NCBI RefSeq assembly: GCF_003014595.1
Contig: NZ_PYGK01000004.1
Location: 310,001-374,000, forward strand
Length of the DNA: 64,000 nt
Source: Chitinophaga ginsengisoli
GTDB lineage: Bacteria; Bacteroidota; Bacteroidia; Chitinophagales; Chitinophagaceae
Direction of reading: 5' to 3'
In this document: one piece after another, positions 8,693 to 16,580 of the stretch
Position numbering within the stretch: the first letter of the stretch is position 1
How the letters are laid out: each line of letters begins with the position of its first letter
Translations under genes and position numbers: made by a program
The notes under the pieces: model-generated
What the model was told of the DNA's origin: nothing
What the model saw: the letters and a program-made list of their open reading frames with translations, nothing else
Database searches by the model: none

Positions 8693-9490
8693 TTATTGAT
8701 TACCCATACCTCTCTTTCTGGCAATGCGATAATAAGCAGGAGGTAGTAGTATACGCAGCCAGTATAGCAGCCGTTCGCTTCTGGCAATGATCACATGTTT
8801 CTTTTTACGGCTGATAGCTGTGAGTATTTTGACCGCACATTCGTTCACTGGAATACCATTCAGCTGGCCTTCATCCATCTTGTCGTAAGGCGCGCCGTCT
8901 CCTGTAAGTGCAGACAGGGATAGTCCTGTTTTGATCCTGCCGGGGCTTACAATGGTCACATAAAAGTTGTTCAGGGTATGCTCTACCTGCAGCGTTTCAA
9001 AATATCCTTTCAATGCATGTTTGGACGCAACATAACCACTACGCATAGGAAAGCCCATCAGGCCCGACATGCTGCTAATGGCTACTACATGTCCGTGTCC
9101 CTGCCTTTTGAAATGAGGCAACAGGTATTGTGTAATGGTCAGGGGGCCAAAGAAGTTAACGTTCATCAGCTGGTGGTATACTGATAGCTGTGTATCGATG
9201 GCCAGGGAGCGTTGTCCTACGCCCGCTGAATGAATAACGATATCAATATGTCCATAGGCGCTGATGGCATGCGCTACCACCTGTGTTAATGCTGTGTTGT
9301 CAGTCATATCAGCTGGCAGTATCATACAACCTGTGTGGCCTTCCAGCTGCGCTTCCAGTGATCTTAACGCAGCATATTCACGGGATGTAATGATCAGGCG
9401 TGCCTTTTGTACCGCTAGTGCTTTCGCCAGGCCCGCCCCGATACCGGAAGAGGCGCCAATGATCCAGATAACTTTATGCTCGAAATTCAT
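8693..9490 (-). CDS. Short-chain dehydrogenase/reductase (classical SDR)
   Basis: NAD(P)-dependent oxidoreductase with a Rossmann fold of about 265 residues. The cofactor motif GASSGIG lies near residues 12-18. The NAG-equivalent reads HSAGVG, the catalytic Ser is in AISSMSG, and YVASK supplies Tyr and Lys. The C-terminus ends in a basic hydrophobic stretch (LLYWLRILLPPAYYRIARKRG), a likely membrane-association tail as in DHRS7-type SDRs. The ATG at 9490 is chosen because it directly precedes the Rossmann strand. It lies 66 bp upstream of ligD on the same strand and could share its transcript. The substrate is not readable. Confidence 0.85.
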   Translation of the reverse strand: MNFEHKVIWIIGASSGIGAGLAKALAVQKARLIITSREYAALRSLEAQLEGHTGCMILPADMTDNTALTQVVAHAISAYGHIDIVIHSAGVGQRSLAIDTQLSVYHQLMNVNFFGPLTITQYLLPHFKRQGHGHVVAISSMSGLMGFPMRSGYVASKHALKGYFETLQVEHTLNNFYVTIVSPGRIKTGLSLSALTGDGAPYDKMDEGQLNGIPVNECAVKILTAISRKKKHVIIARSERLLYWLRILLPPAYYRIARKRGMGNQ

Positions 9491-9615
9491 ATTACCGATG
9501 ATTTGGCCGTGCCGCAAAGCTACACATTTGCCATTGATCATTGAAGCCAGCAATAGGCAAGAGGTTTGATCAGGTGCTGTATATTTCGTATATTCCTGTT
9601 CTTATCGTTGGAGTT

Positions 9616-10854
9616 ATGGAGGAGACAAATTACCACGAGAAAGAACTGCTGCAGGACATTGCAGATGGCAATGAAACTTCTTTTGTCCGCTTCTTCCGGG
9701 CGGTGGCTCCTTTGGTATATGCTGATCTGGCTGTTGTCCTGAAAGGAGATGTCCGTTGTATTAACGCCGTATTGCAGGAAACCTTCATTATCATCTGGCT
9801 GCACAGGGATAAGTTACCGCTCGTAAAAGACCTGGACGCTTATCTACGCTCCGTAACCTTGCAGGAGTGTTATAATTATCTGCAGGATACATCCTCTGCC
9901 GAGCTGTTGCCCATACCACAGTATGAGGAAGATCTTCCTCCTGAAATACAGCATTACAAAGCTTACCAGTCACTGATTCACGATACGATCCTATCGCTGC
10001 CTGAGCAGCGGAGGCTGATCTATGAGATGCACCGGCTGAAAGGAATGTCGTCCGCCCAGATAGCAGCCACTATGCAGTTGTCTGTAGATACGGTTACTTG
10101 CGCTATCAATGCCGTGCATCAGTCAGTAAGGCAATGTTTGAAGGAGGTGGCGCACAGCAGCGTATCATCCCGGCATAATCAGTGGGTGGTAGAGAAAACG
10201 AAGCTGCTGGAGGAGTACCCGCCGGTTATTTCCCCCTTTAATGAACATTGGATGCCGTTTGTATCAAAAGCTATGGCCATAGACCGGCCCATACCGGCAG
10301 ACAGTACCCCGCTGATCAGGCGGCTCTATTCTCACCGCCTCAATTATCTGTACGCTATTGTCGCATTGGTGTTCCTGATAGTAGGGCCAGGTCTTTATCT
10401 GATCATCATGCGGTCAGAGAGATCTGCTTCTTTCAGGGCCATGTCTTCTTCCGGTCAGCATAAGTCCAGGAGTACTCTGCCCGATGGCACGGAAGTGTGG
10501 ATGAATACCGGCAGTGCGGTCAGATATCCCGCCACGTATAGTGTAGCAGGAAGGGTGGTAGAAGTGGAAGGGGAGGCCAGCTTCCGGGCGAACACCAGCA
10601 CCGGGCAGCCTTTTCATATCCGCGGTTACGAGGTTTATGCAGACGTAACAGGGACTCATTTTAATATACATGCCTATACCACTCCTTCACATATGGTGAT
10701 TACCGCTCTGGGAAGTACGGTCAGAGTCCAGACCGAAGGTAAAGATCTGTCCCTGCAGTCGGGTCAGCAGATAGACATCACCCAGGAGGGGCCCCTCAAG
10801 GTCACCCCGGCCGATACAGCGGCTATTGCCAGCTGGAAAAAGGAAATCAAATAA
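9616..10854 (+). CDS. ECF sigma factor fused to a membrane-anchored FecR anti-sigma domain
   Basis: One uninterrupted reading frame of 412 residues carries two normally separate proteins. Residues 10-85 resemble sigma-70 region 2 (ETFIIIWLHRDKLP) and residues 115-178 region 4 (LSLPEQRRLIYEMHRLKGMSSAQIAA, with a helix-turn-helix after it). A linker and one membrane helix (about 243-264) follow. Residues 287-390 are a FecR domain (TLPDGTEVWMNTGSAV, VVEVEGEASF). FecR proteins sense a TonB-dependent receptor in the periplasm and control a sigma factor in the cytoplasm. The FecR part stops at ASWKKEIK, without the C-terminal DUF4974/STN-like part. The ATG at 9616 fits region 2; a TTG at 9541 is the alternative. 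It ends six bases before the hairpin-repeat field. No receptor gene follows. Confidence 0.85.
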   Translation: MEETNYHEKELLQDIADGNETSFVRFFRAVAPLVYADLAVVLKGDVRCINAVLQETFIIIWLHRDKLPLVKDLDAYLRSVTLQECYNYLQDTSSAELLPIPQYEEDLPPEIQHYKAYQSLIHDTILSLPEQRRLIYEMHRLKGMSSAQIAATMQLSVDTVTCAINAVHQSVRQCLKEVAHSSVSSRHNQWVVEKTKLLEEYPPVISPFNEHWMPFVSKAMAIDRPIPADSTPLIRRLYSHRLNYLYAIVALVFLIVGPGLYLIIMRSERSASFRAMSSSGQHKSRSTLPDGTEVWMNTGSAVRYPATYSVAGRVVEVEGEASFRANTSTGQPFHIRGYEVYADVTGTHFNIHAYTTPSHMVITALGSTVRVQTEGKDLSLQSGQQIDITQEGPLKVTPADTAAIASWKKEIK

Positions 10855-10864
10855 ATAATTATTG

Positions 10865-11225
10865 GGAACCCGTTAGGGAAAACAAAACGTCAATCGGTCC
10901 GCCGGTGACGCGACCGTGTGTCTGCGCGGGGCAACCCCGGTAGCAACAAAACATCCATCGGCTCCGTAGGTGCCGTTTTGTTTGTTTCCCGGGGCTTCAA
11001 CCCCGGGAAACGGTGTTTCACCCGCGGGGATAATCGGGGTTTCACACCCGGGTTGATAATTGGGCTTCAACCCCGTTAAGCAACAAAACATCAATCGGCT
11101 CCGTAGGTGCCGTTTTGTTTGTAGCCTGGGGTTTCAACCCCAGGAACCGGGGGGCACACCCCCCGAATCGGCGTTTTGTTTGTAACGCGGGATTCCACCC
11201 CCGGGTGGCAATAAAACCGTAATTT
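10865..11225. repeat. Field of GC-rich intergenic hairpin repeats, locus 1
   Basis: This 360-bp stretch has no believable gene; short open frames on the minus strand only translate the repeat. A 44-bp block occurs twice with one mismatch, at 10942-10985 and 11079-11122; its core is CGGCTCCGTAGGTGCCG followed by TTTTGTTTGT. Between and after the copies lie GC-rich inverted repeats: 10985-11010 (TTTCCCGGGG and its complement around CTTCAA), 11125-11144 (CCTGGGG arms around TTTCAA) and a G6/C6 pair near 11147-11165. A weaker third copy of the block starts near 10878. The same two-part unit recurs at 32765-32990 in the opposite orientation. This is a REP/BIME-like family, probably mobilised in trans. 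Confidence 0.8.
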
Positions 11226-11406
11226 TACCCCAGATAATACCAAAGCCAGGAATAATTTTCTTTTAAAAATCATTGGTTTATAGTTGTTTATATAGCTGTA
11301 GGATTCTTATCTGGAAAATATTTTATACCTCAGGCAACCTTTCTTTCAAGGTTCCGTATTTAGAAGGTATACAGGACACACATGAGCCTCTATTGATTGA
11401 TAAGCA

Positions 11407-11982
11407 TTGGAACAACTGACTACCATAATACAGGGGTGCATTAATAAACAGCCCAGATGCCAAAAGTTATTGTATGAGCAATACTATGGCTATGCTTTTA
11501 AGATCGTGTTCAGGTACATTTACCGGTATGAGAATGCGAAGGATGTGGTCAACGATGGCTTTGTGAAGGTATTTACCCGTTTTGACAAGTTCAGTTGTGA
11601 AGAAACAGAAGACCAGGAGAAGATGTTGATGGGATGGATCAGGAAGATCATGGTCAATACAGCAATAGATGAACTGAGACGGAAAAATATGATACCGGAG
11701 ATCGGAGGCATACCCGAAGAAGTATGGGAAGTGCCGGACGTAGGGCAGACCGCAGAGCAGCAGTTATATTACAAGGAGTTGATTGTACTGGTCAAAGAAT
11801 TACCACCATCCTATCAGGTGGCATTCAACATGTATGTAATAGATGGGTTCTCCCACCAGGAAATTGCTGATAAGCTCAATATCAGTATTGGAACCTCAAA
11901 GTCAAACCTGGCAAAAGCGAGGGCGTATTTACAGAAAAAATTAAACACAGATATACCTGAAATAGACGTATGCAGCTCCTAG
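11407..11982 (+). CDS. ECF RNA polymerase sigma factor
   Basis: Sigma-70 family factor of the ECF class, 191 residues. Region 2 covers about 20-95 (LYEQYYGYAFKIVFRYI, NAKDVVNDGFVKVF) and region 4 covers 125-180 (LPPSYQVAFNMYVIDGFSHQEIADKLNISIGTSKSNLAKAR). The start is a TTG at 11407: in-frame TGA and TAA codons lie just upstream and no ATG occurs in a useful position, so the TTG is forced. The gene overlaps the following membrane-barrel gene by 13 bp. That arrangement is typical of Bacteroidota sigma factors paired with a transmembrane regulator. Confidence 0.92.
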   Translation: MEQLTTIIQGCINKQPRCQKLLYEQYYGYAFKIVFRYIYRYENAKDVVNDGFVKVFTRFDKFSCEETEDQEKMLMGWIRKIMVNTAIDELRRKNMIPEIGGIPEEVWEVPDVGQTAEQQLYYKELIVLVKELPPSYQVAFNMYVIDGFSHQEIADKLNISIGTSKSNLAKARAYLQKKLNTDIPEIDVCSS

Positions 11983-13379
11983 ACGACGATATGGACGAAC
12001 TTTTCCGCAATGCGGCCTCAGATTATCCCCTGAATACAGGCGGAGGAGACTGGGAAGCTATGCGGAACAGATTGCAGCAGGCTGAGAATACTCAGCAGGG
12101 GACGGCTACAGGCGAGCGTAAGGGTCGCTGGTGGTTCAGATATGGTCTCTTTGGGATCATGACCGCCATGCTGATGATTACTGCTGTTAAAGGCTTGTAT
12201 AACGGGGAACGTCTTCTTTCAGGAGATGGGGGAAAGGCATTATTTCATCCTGACCAGCAACAGATGCCTGTTGATAGTTACACTGACAGTGTTCAAATCG
12301 TACAGGAAGAAAATCACAACGAAACACAAAAAGATCAACATAGTAAAGAGGCTATAAACGGAAGCCAGTTAACGGTAAACAAAGTTGGTACCGGTAGTAA
12401 TCATCAGGGCACATATGAACATGTAGTCAGGAATGATAGGCAGGAGGTTACAGTAAAAACAGCACAACATAGCCACAACCGGTTAACAACAGAGAACAGT
12501 GAACAATACGCCGTGAACAGGAACACCGGGAATAACACTGTACGCGCCAGCGTAACACAGGATATTCCCACCAGCAGTTATCCTGCTGCCAGGCGGGGGA
12601 TAACTGCTGTTAATTCTACTTCATTGAGTCTTGATGGCATCCATGGAGCTGCGAACAGGGAGATGCATGCTGACATGCATATACTGCATGCAAATAACAG
12701 GATCAGGATACCTGCTTTTGCAAAGTCTGACAGCAATGCTGCCGTGCAGGCGCCAAAGGTGAAACAGGAACCTGCATCGCTGAAAAAAGGCTTGTATTAT
12801 GGATTGATTGCAAGCCCCGATATTACCACAGTGAAATTTCAGCGTACCTCCAATGTAGGATATAACGTAGGGCTGATAGCAGGTTACCGGTTCAGTAAAC
12901 GACTGGCAGTGGAAACCGGGGTGATATACGAACGCAAATATTACTATTCAGACGGTAAATACTTCGAAACAAAGAAGACGCCATGGCCGACTGACATGAA
13001 TCTGATAAACGTGAACGGATGGTGTAATATGTATGAAATACCACTGAATGTGCGGTATACTTTTGCAACCGGTACTAAGAGCAACTGGTATGTCAACGGA
13101 GGGATGTCATCGTACATCATGAAAAAGCAGGGCTATAACTATAGTTACGAATACTATGGAACTTATGGAGACCGGGATTGGGTGTATAAAAAAGCTACGA
13201 AAGACTGGTTCGCAAATGTACACCTGGGCGTGGGGTATGAACGCCCTCTGGGAATATTGGGAACCCTGCGGGTAGAACCATATGCAATGATACCTGTAAA
13301 AGGTATTGGTGTTGGAAAACTGCCTGTAACGAGTGTAGGCATGAACATTGGCCTCACCCGGCCATTACGGCTTAAATAA
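11970..13379 (+). CDS. Membrane-anchored protein with C-terminal outer-membrane-type beta-barrel, sigma-factor partner
   Basis: 469 residues. The N-terminus MQLLDDDMDELFRNAASDYP is the characteristic start of Bacteroidota proteins encoded next to ECF sigma factors and probably binds the sigma factor. A membrane helix follows at about 55-75 (YGLFGIMTAMLMITAVKGLY). A long polar, Asn/Gln/Thr-rich linker (about 80-265) leads to a beta-barrel-like domain (270-469: LYYGLIASPDITTVKFQRTS, ending GMNIGLTRPLRLK) of the PorT/OmpA-barrel type. The architecture links the cytoplasm to the outer membrane. It overlaps the sigma gene; ATG 11991 is an alternative start. The inferred role is transmembrane control of the sigma factor. 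Confidence 0.8.
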   Translation: MQLLDDDMDELFRNAASDYPLNTGGGDWEAMRNRLQQAENTQQGTATGERKGRWWFRYGLFGIMTAMLMITAVKGLYNGERLLSGDGGKALFHPDQQQMPVDSYTDSVQIVQEENHNETQKDQHSKEAINGSQLTVNKVGTGSNHQGTYEHVVRNDRQEVTVKTAQHSHNRLTTENSEQYAVNRNTGNNTVRASVTQDIPTSSYPAARRGITAVNSTSLSLDGIHGAANREMHADMHILHANNRIRIPAFAKSDSNAAVQAPKVKQEPASLKKGLYYGLIASPDITTVKFQRTSNVGYNVGLIAGYRFSKRLAVETGVIYERKYYYSDGKYFETKKTPWPTDMNLINVNGWCNMYEIPLNVRYTFATGTKSNWYVNGGMSSYIMKKQGYNYSYEYYGTYGDRDWVYKKATKDWFANVHLGVGYERPLGILGTLRVEPYAMIPVKGIGVGKLPVTSVGMNIGLTRPLRLK

Positions 13380-13405
13380 GAACCGTACTTAATAAGACTA
13401 ATAAC

Positions 13406-13822
13406 ATGACGCGAAGAAAATTGATCATTCTCGCAGGGGCATTACTTTGCCTTATAGCAGCGGGAACAGGATACTATTTGTATAACAAACCAAGGACTTC
13501 TGCAGCGGAGTCCCATACGGATAAACATATCAGTGCACAGCAACTGTATGAGGAATTTTCCAGTAATGAACAGCAGGCCAACAGCAATTATGTGAATAAG
13601 GTAGTGGAAGTAAAAGGCACTGTAACTGATATACAAAAAACAGGCGCATCAATATCCGTATTACTCGCAGGACAGGGAAATGGTGGTGTGAATTGTAGCA
13701 TAGCACCGGGCGAAGAGGAACAGCTTCCTAAAATAGGAGAGTCCGTACTCATTAAAGGACTGTGTACCGGAATGCTGATGGATGTAAGTATTGTCGACGC
13801 AACTATTATAAATAACAAGTAA
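13406..13822 (+). CDS. Membrane-anchored OB-fold protein (tRNA_anti-like family)
   Basis: 138 residues with an N-terminal membrane anchor (about 5-27, LIILAGALLCLIAAGTGYYLY). An OB-fold reads AQQLYEEFSSNEQQANSNYVN, then VVEVKGTVTDIQ and GESVLIKGLCTG, matching the tRNA_anti-like (PF12869) group. These small periplasm-facing proteins are often found next to YceI and cytochrome-type genes in Bacteroidota; their exact role is not known. It is the first of four consecutive plus-strand genes with gaps under 20 bp that end at the terminator at 15791-15856. Confidence 0.8.
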   Translation: MTRRKLIILAGALLCLIAAGTGYYLYNKPRTSAAESHTDKHISAQQLYEEFSSNEQQANSNYVNKVVEVKGTVTDIQKTGASISVLLAGQGNGGVNCSIAPGEEEQLPKIGESVLIKGLCTGMLMDVSIVDATIINNK

Positions 13823-13833
13823 CAACACTGATC

Positions 13834-14235
13834 ATGAAAAAACTACTGTTCCCTTTATTTGCAATTGCTATTGCATGCACAACAACCATCGTTTCCTGCT
13901 CGAAAGACAATGAACAGGATATCACCAACAATAATCCTAACCCTCCTGATGGCGGTAATAACAGCTGCGATACCGCAAATATGCAGTATACAAGAGACGT
14001 ATTGCCTATCATCAGCGGCAGTTGCTATAGCTGTCATGGTAATGGTAATGTAAGCGGTGGCGTATCATTAGGCAACTATGCCGGACTGAAAACACAGGCC
14101 GATAATGGTAATCTCCTGCACGTGATCAATCATGATGCTGGTTATCCTGCTATGCCACAGGGAGGTTCTAAACTGTCTGATTGTAATATCAATAAGATCA
14201 GATCCTGGATCAATCATGGTGCATTGAACAACTAA
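13834..14235 (+). CDS. Lipoprotein with a single c-type haem motif
   Basis: 133 residues. The signal peptide ends in a lipobox-like IVSCSKD, so the mature protein is probably lipid-anchored. A Pro/Asn/Gly-rich linker leads to a cytochrome-c-like domain: YTRDVLPIISGSCYSCHGNG contains the haem-attachment motif CYSCH, and PAMPQGG provides a possible Met ligand. The type resembles the small cytochrome domains that precede PSCyt-like proteins. It should act in electron transfer at the outer face of a membrane. Gaps to its neighbours are 11 and 13 bp, so it belongs to the operon with the OB-fold protein, YceI and the barrel protein. Confidence 0.85.
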   Translation: MKKLLFPLFAIAIACTTTIVSCSKDNEQDITNNNPNPPDGGNNSCDTANMQYTRDVLPIISGSCYSCHGNGNVSGGVSLGNYAGLKTQADNGNLLHVINHDAGYPAMPQGGSKLSDCNINKIRSWINHGALNN

Positions 14236-14248
14236 AACTGTAGTGAAG

Positions 14249-14788
14249 ATGAGAACCATATGCTTTATTGTACTGGTGTGTCTGTCTTACCTGCCTATGC
14301 AGGCCCAGACATTTATGACCAGAAACGGAAATGTCAGCTTCTTCTCCAAAACACCACTGGAGGATATCAAGGCTGAGAACACACAGGCTTTCGCAGCTGT
14401 AGATCTCACAAAGAAATCCGTAGCGTTTACATTGTTGCAGCGGAATTTCCTGTTTCCTAAAGAGTTGATGCAGGAGCACTATAATGAGAACTATGTGGAA
14501 AGCGATAAGTTTCCTAAGGCACAATTCAGCGGTACTTTTACCGGTGACGTGCCCACTAAGCCTGGTATCTACAAGGTGCAGGTAAGCGGGCAACTGACGC
14601 TGCACGGCGTTACCCAGCAAGTTACTGTGCCTGGAGAGCTGGAAGTACAGGATGGAAAGTTAACTGCAAAATCTGCTTTTGCAGTCAAACCTTCTGACTT
14701 CGACATCAAGATCCCGTCTCTGGTAAAAGATAAGATTGCGTCACAAATAAATGTAAAAATAGTCGCGGTGTGTCTGCCGGCAAAATAG
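14249..14788 (+). CDS. YceI-family periplasmic lipid-binding protein
   Basis: 179 residues with a signal peptide (MRTICFIVLVCLSYLPMQAQ). The YceI lipocalin-like barrel follows: TRNGNVSFFSKTPLEDIKAE, LMQEHYNENYVESDKFPKAQF, VSGQLTLHGVTQQVTVPG and the strand-rich end. YceI proteins bind isoprenoid quinone-like or other polyprenyl lipids. The start is the ATG at 14249; a GTG at 14243 is in frame but less likely. With a haem lipoprotein before it and an outer-membrane barrel after it, a role in periplasmic redox or quinone handling is plausible but unproven. Confidence 0.92.
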   Translation: MRTICFIVLVCLSYLPMQAQTFMTRNGNVSFFSKTPLEDIKAENTQAFAAVDLTKKSVAFTLLQRNFLFPKELMQEHYNENYVESDKFPKAQFSGTFTGDVPTKPGIYKVQVSGQLTLHGVTQQVTVPGELEVQDGKLTAKSAFAVKPSDFDIKIPSLVKDKIASQINVKIVAVCLPAK

Positions 14789-14795
14789 TTTGAAT

Positions 14796-15686
14796 ATGCA
14801 AAAGATAGCCTGTTATATCATATTGTGTTTATTACTTGGAAATGTAGCTGCCATCGCGCAGGATACAAGTCTGCTGAATATGTTGAACAATTCGGAGAAT
14901 GCTGCCGATAGGGCGCATATCGTAACCGGTACGTTCAAAGCCACACAGCTGGTCAATATGCCTACTGTAGAATCGCCTGGTAAACAAAACCTGCAGTTCC
15001 TCATTATGCACCGTTTTGGTAAGCTGAATCAGGGCGCTTATGAGCTATTCGGACTGGACAACGCTTCTATCCGCTTTGGACTGGATTATGGCATAACTGA
15101 CAGGTTATCCGTAGGCGTAGGCAGAAGTTCTGTTGACAAAGCATTTGATGGTAACATCAAGTACAAGCTATTACGTCAGACGGAAGGTGCAGGCGCCATT
15201 CCTGTTTCCATCAGTTTGTATGAACTTGTAACACACTATACACAGCGTTATACGGATAAATCTTTTCTGAATACGCGTTACCGTACCAGTTATACTTCCC
15301 AGCTACTCATAGCCAGGAAGTTTTCACGAAACCTTTCTCTGCAGGTGGCGCCATCATGGACACATTACAACCTGGTAGCTACGCCTCAGGACAAGAATGA
15401 CCTCTTTGCCATCAGCGCAGGCGGCAGAATGAAGTTCACCAAGAGAATGAGTTTTACAGCCGAATACAGCTATCTGTTAGATAACCAGGTAGTGTCAACT
15501 AAAGTATATAATTCACTTTCCATGGGCGTGGACATTGAGACCGGCGGACACGTATTTCAGCTGGTATTCACCAACTCCAATGGAATGATCGGACCTTATT
15601 ATCTGTCTAAAACAAATGGTAGCTGGGGTAAAGGAGATATCTTCTTCGGATTCAATATCTCAAGGAATTTCAACTTCAGAAAGTAA
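14796..15686 (+). CDS. DUF5777-type outer-membrane beta-barrel protein
   Basis: 296 residues with a signal peptide (ending near AAIAQ). The mature part alternates beta strands throughout: LVNMPTVESPGKQNLQFLIM, HRFGKLNQGAYELFGLDNAS, FGLDYGITDRLSVGVGRSS, ending FFGFNISRNFNFRK. It matches the DUF5777 family often found next to YceI and haem proteins in Bacteroidota. It is the last gene of the 13406-15686 unit and is followed by a strong terminator. Start: ATG at 14796, with a TTG at 14790 as alternative. The function is unknown; an outer-membrane pore or assembly role is likely. Confidence 0.82.
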   Translation: MQKIACYIILCLLLGNVAAIAQDTSLLNMLNNSENAADRAHIVTGTFKATQLVNMPTVESPGKQNLQFLIMHRFGKLNQGAYELFGLDNASIRFGLDYGITDRLSVGVGRSSVDKAFDGNIKYKLLRQTEGAGAIPVSISLYELVTHYTQRYTDKSFLNTRYRTSYTSQLLIARKFSRNLSLQVAPSWTHYNLVATPQDKNDLFAISAGGRMKFTKRMSFTAEYSYLLDNQVVSTKVYNSLSMGVDIETGGHVFQLVFTNSNGMIGPYYLSKTNGSWGKGDIFFGFNISRNFNFRK

Positions 15687-15790
15687 CAGAAAGGAATTGA
15701 TCACTGCTTCACGGCAGCTAAAAGCATAGCGTGTTCTAAGAGAATACCATTCAGGGACAGATAGAATAACAAACCTATGCCAACGGGTTT

Positions 15791-15856
15791 GGCCGGCAGG
15801 TTGAGGAAAGCGGTTGTTCATCAGACACCGCCTTCCCTGGCCTGCCCGGCTTTTTT
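15791..15856 (+). terminator. Strong intrinsic terminator of the 11407-15686 gene cluster
   Basis: A long GC-rich hairpin: GGCCGGCAGG and GGAAAGCGGT on the left arm pair with ACCGCCTTCC and CCTGCCCGGC on the right, around a TTCATCAG loop region, followed by TTTTTT. The U-tract is on the plus strand, so it stops transcripts coming from the YceI/DUF5777 genes before they enter the convergent DUF2147 gene. Confidence 0.88.
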
Positions 15857-15863
15857 CAGGGGT

Positions 15864-16301
15864 TTATGCCTTTGTCCACACGGTAGTACGGCCAAATAAT
15901 GTAATGCCTACATAACCCTTGATCTGTAATATATTTCCTTTGAACTTCATTACACAGCTATATGTCTTTCCACTTTTCGGATCATAGATCCTTCCACCTT
16001 CCCATTCTCCATCGTCGTAAGTGAAATTGGTCAGCAGCACCAGGTCCTGTAGTTTACGACTTCTCAATTTCGGATCAGGGTTCTTGATATCCGTTCTGGA
16101 GCTGCCATCTGGTTCATACATGTTCTTCCCCCAAATCAGCTTCCCAAAATATTTGCTGCCGTTTTTATAGATCTCGATCTTACCATCTTTTTCTTCGTTC
16201 AACCATGTACCAAGTATCTTGTCTCCCGCATTAGTTTGTGCGAAAATGCTGCCGGTGGCAACCAGTAATATCAGCAGGAGAAGAGTGAGCTTTTTCATCA
16301 T
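15864..16301 (-). CDS. DUF2147 family secreted protein
   Basis: 145 residues with a signal peptide (MMKKLTLLLLILLVATGSIFAQ). The mature domain has the DUF2147 pattern: GDKILGTWLNEEKDGKIEIY, GKLIWGKN, YDDGEWEGGRIYDPKSGKTY, and GNILQIKGYVGITLFGRTTVW. The family is widespread in Proteobacteria and Bacteroidota and is probably periplasmic and beta-barrel-like, with no assigned reaction. It is a single gene facing the terminator at its 3' end and diverging from the T9SS cargo gene. Two adjacent ATG codons (16301, 16298) are equally possible starts. Confidence 0.9.
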   Translation of the reverse strand: MMKKLTLLLLILLVATGSIFAQTNAGDKILGTWLNEEKDGKIEIYKNGSKYFGKLIWGKNMYEPDGSSRTDIKNPDPKLRSRKLQDLVLLTNFTYDDGEWEGGRIYDPKSGKTYSCVMKFKGNILQIKGYVGITLFGRTTVWTKA

Positions 16302-16580
16302 TAAATGTTTAAAAAAGTGTTTTAGGGAAACCGGTCAAACCGGCTAATATATAACTGCAATATTCAGGCCGTTCCCTGCAACGGGATGGCGGGCTTTTAT
16401 AATTACCTGTTTTTACAGAAAGTAATATAACTCAATGGTTTCGTGTAGGCTATTCCGGTTATAACTATATTAATTTCCGATCATATTATATTTATATTGT
16501 AAATATCTCTATATTAGGAACAGGATTGTGCTTTTTAGTGGATGACCACACGTTGGCATCCATCTAGTTCCCAATTACTT

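Noticed and set aside
10873..11273. Two minus-strand open frames with PGVETPGYKQ-like peptides
   Set aside because: Same repeat-derived coding illusion as at 32.8 kb, on the opposite strand.
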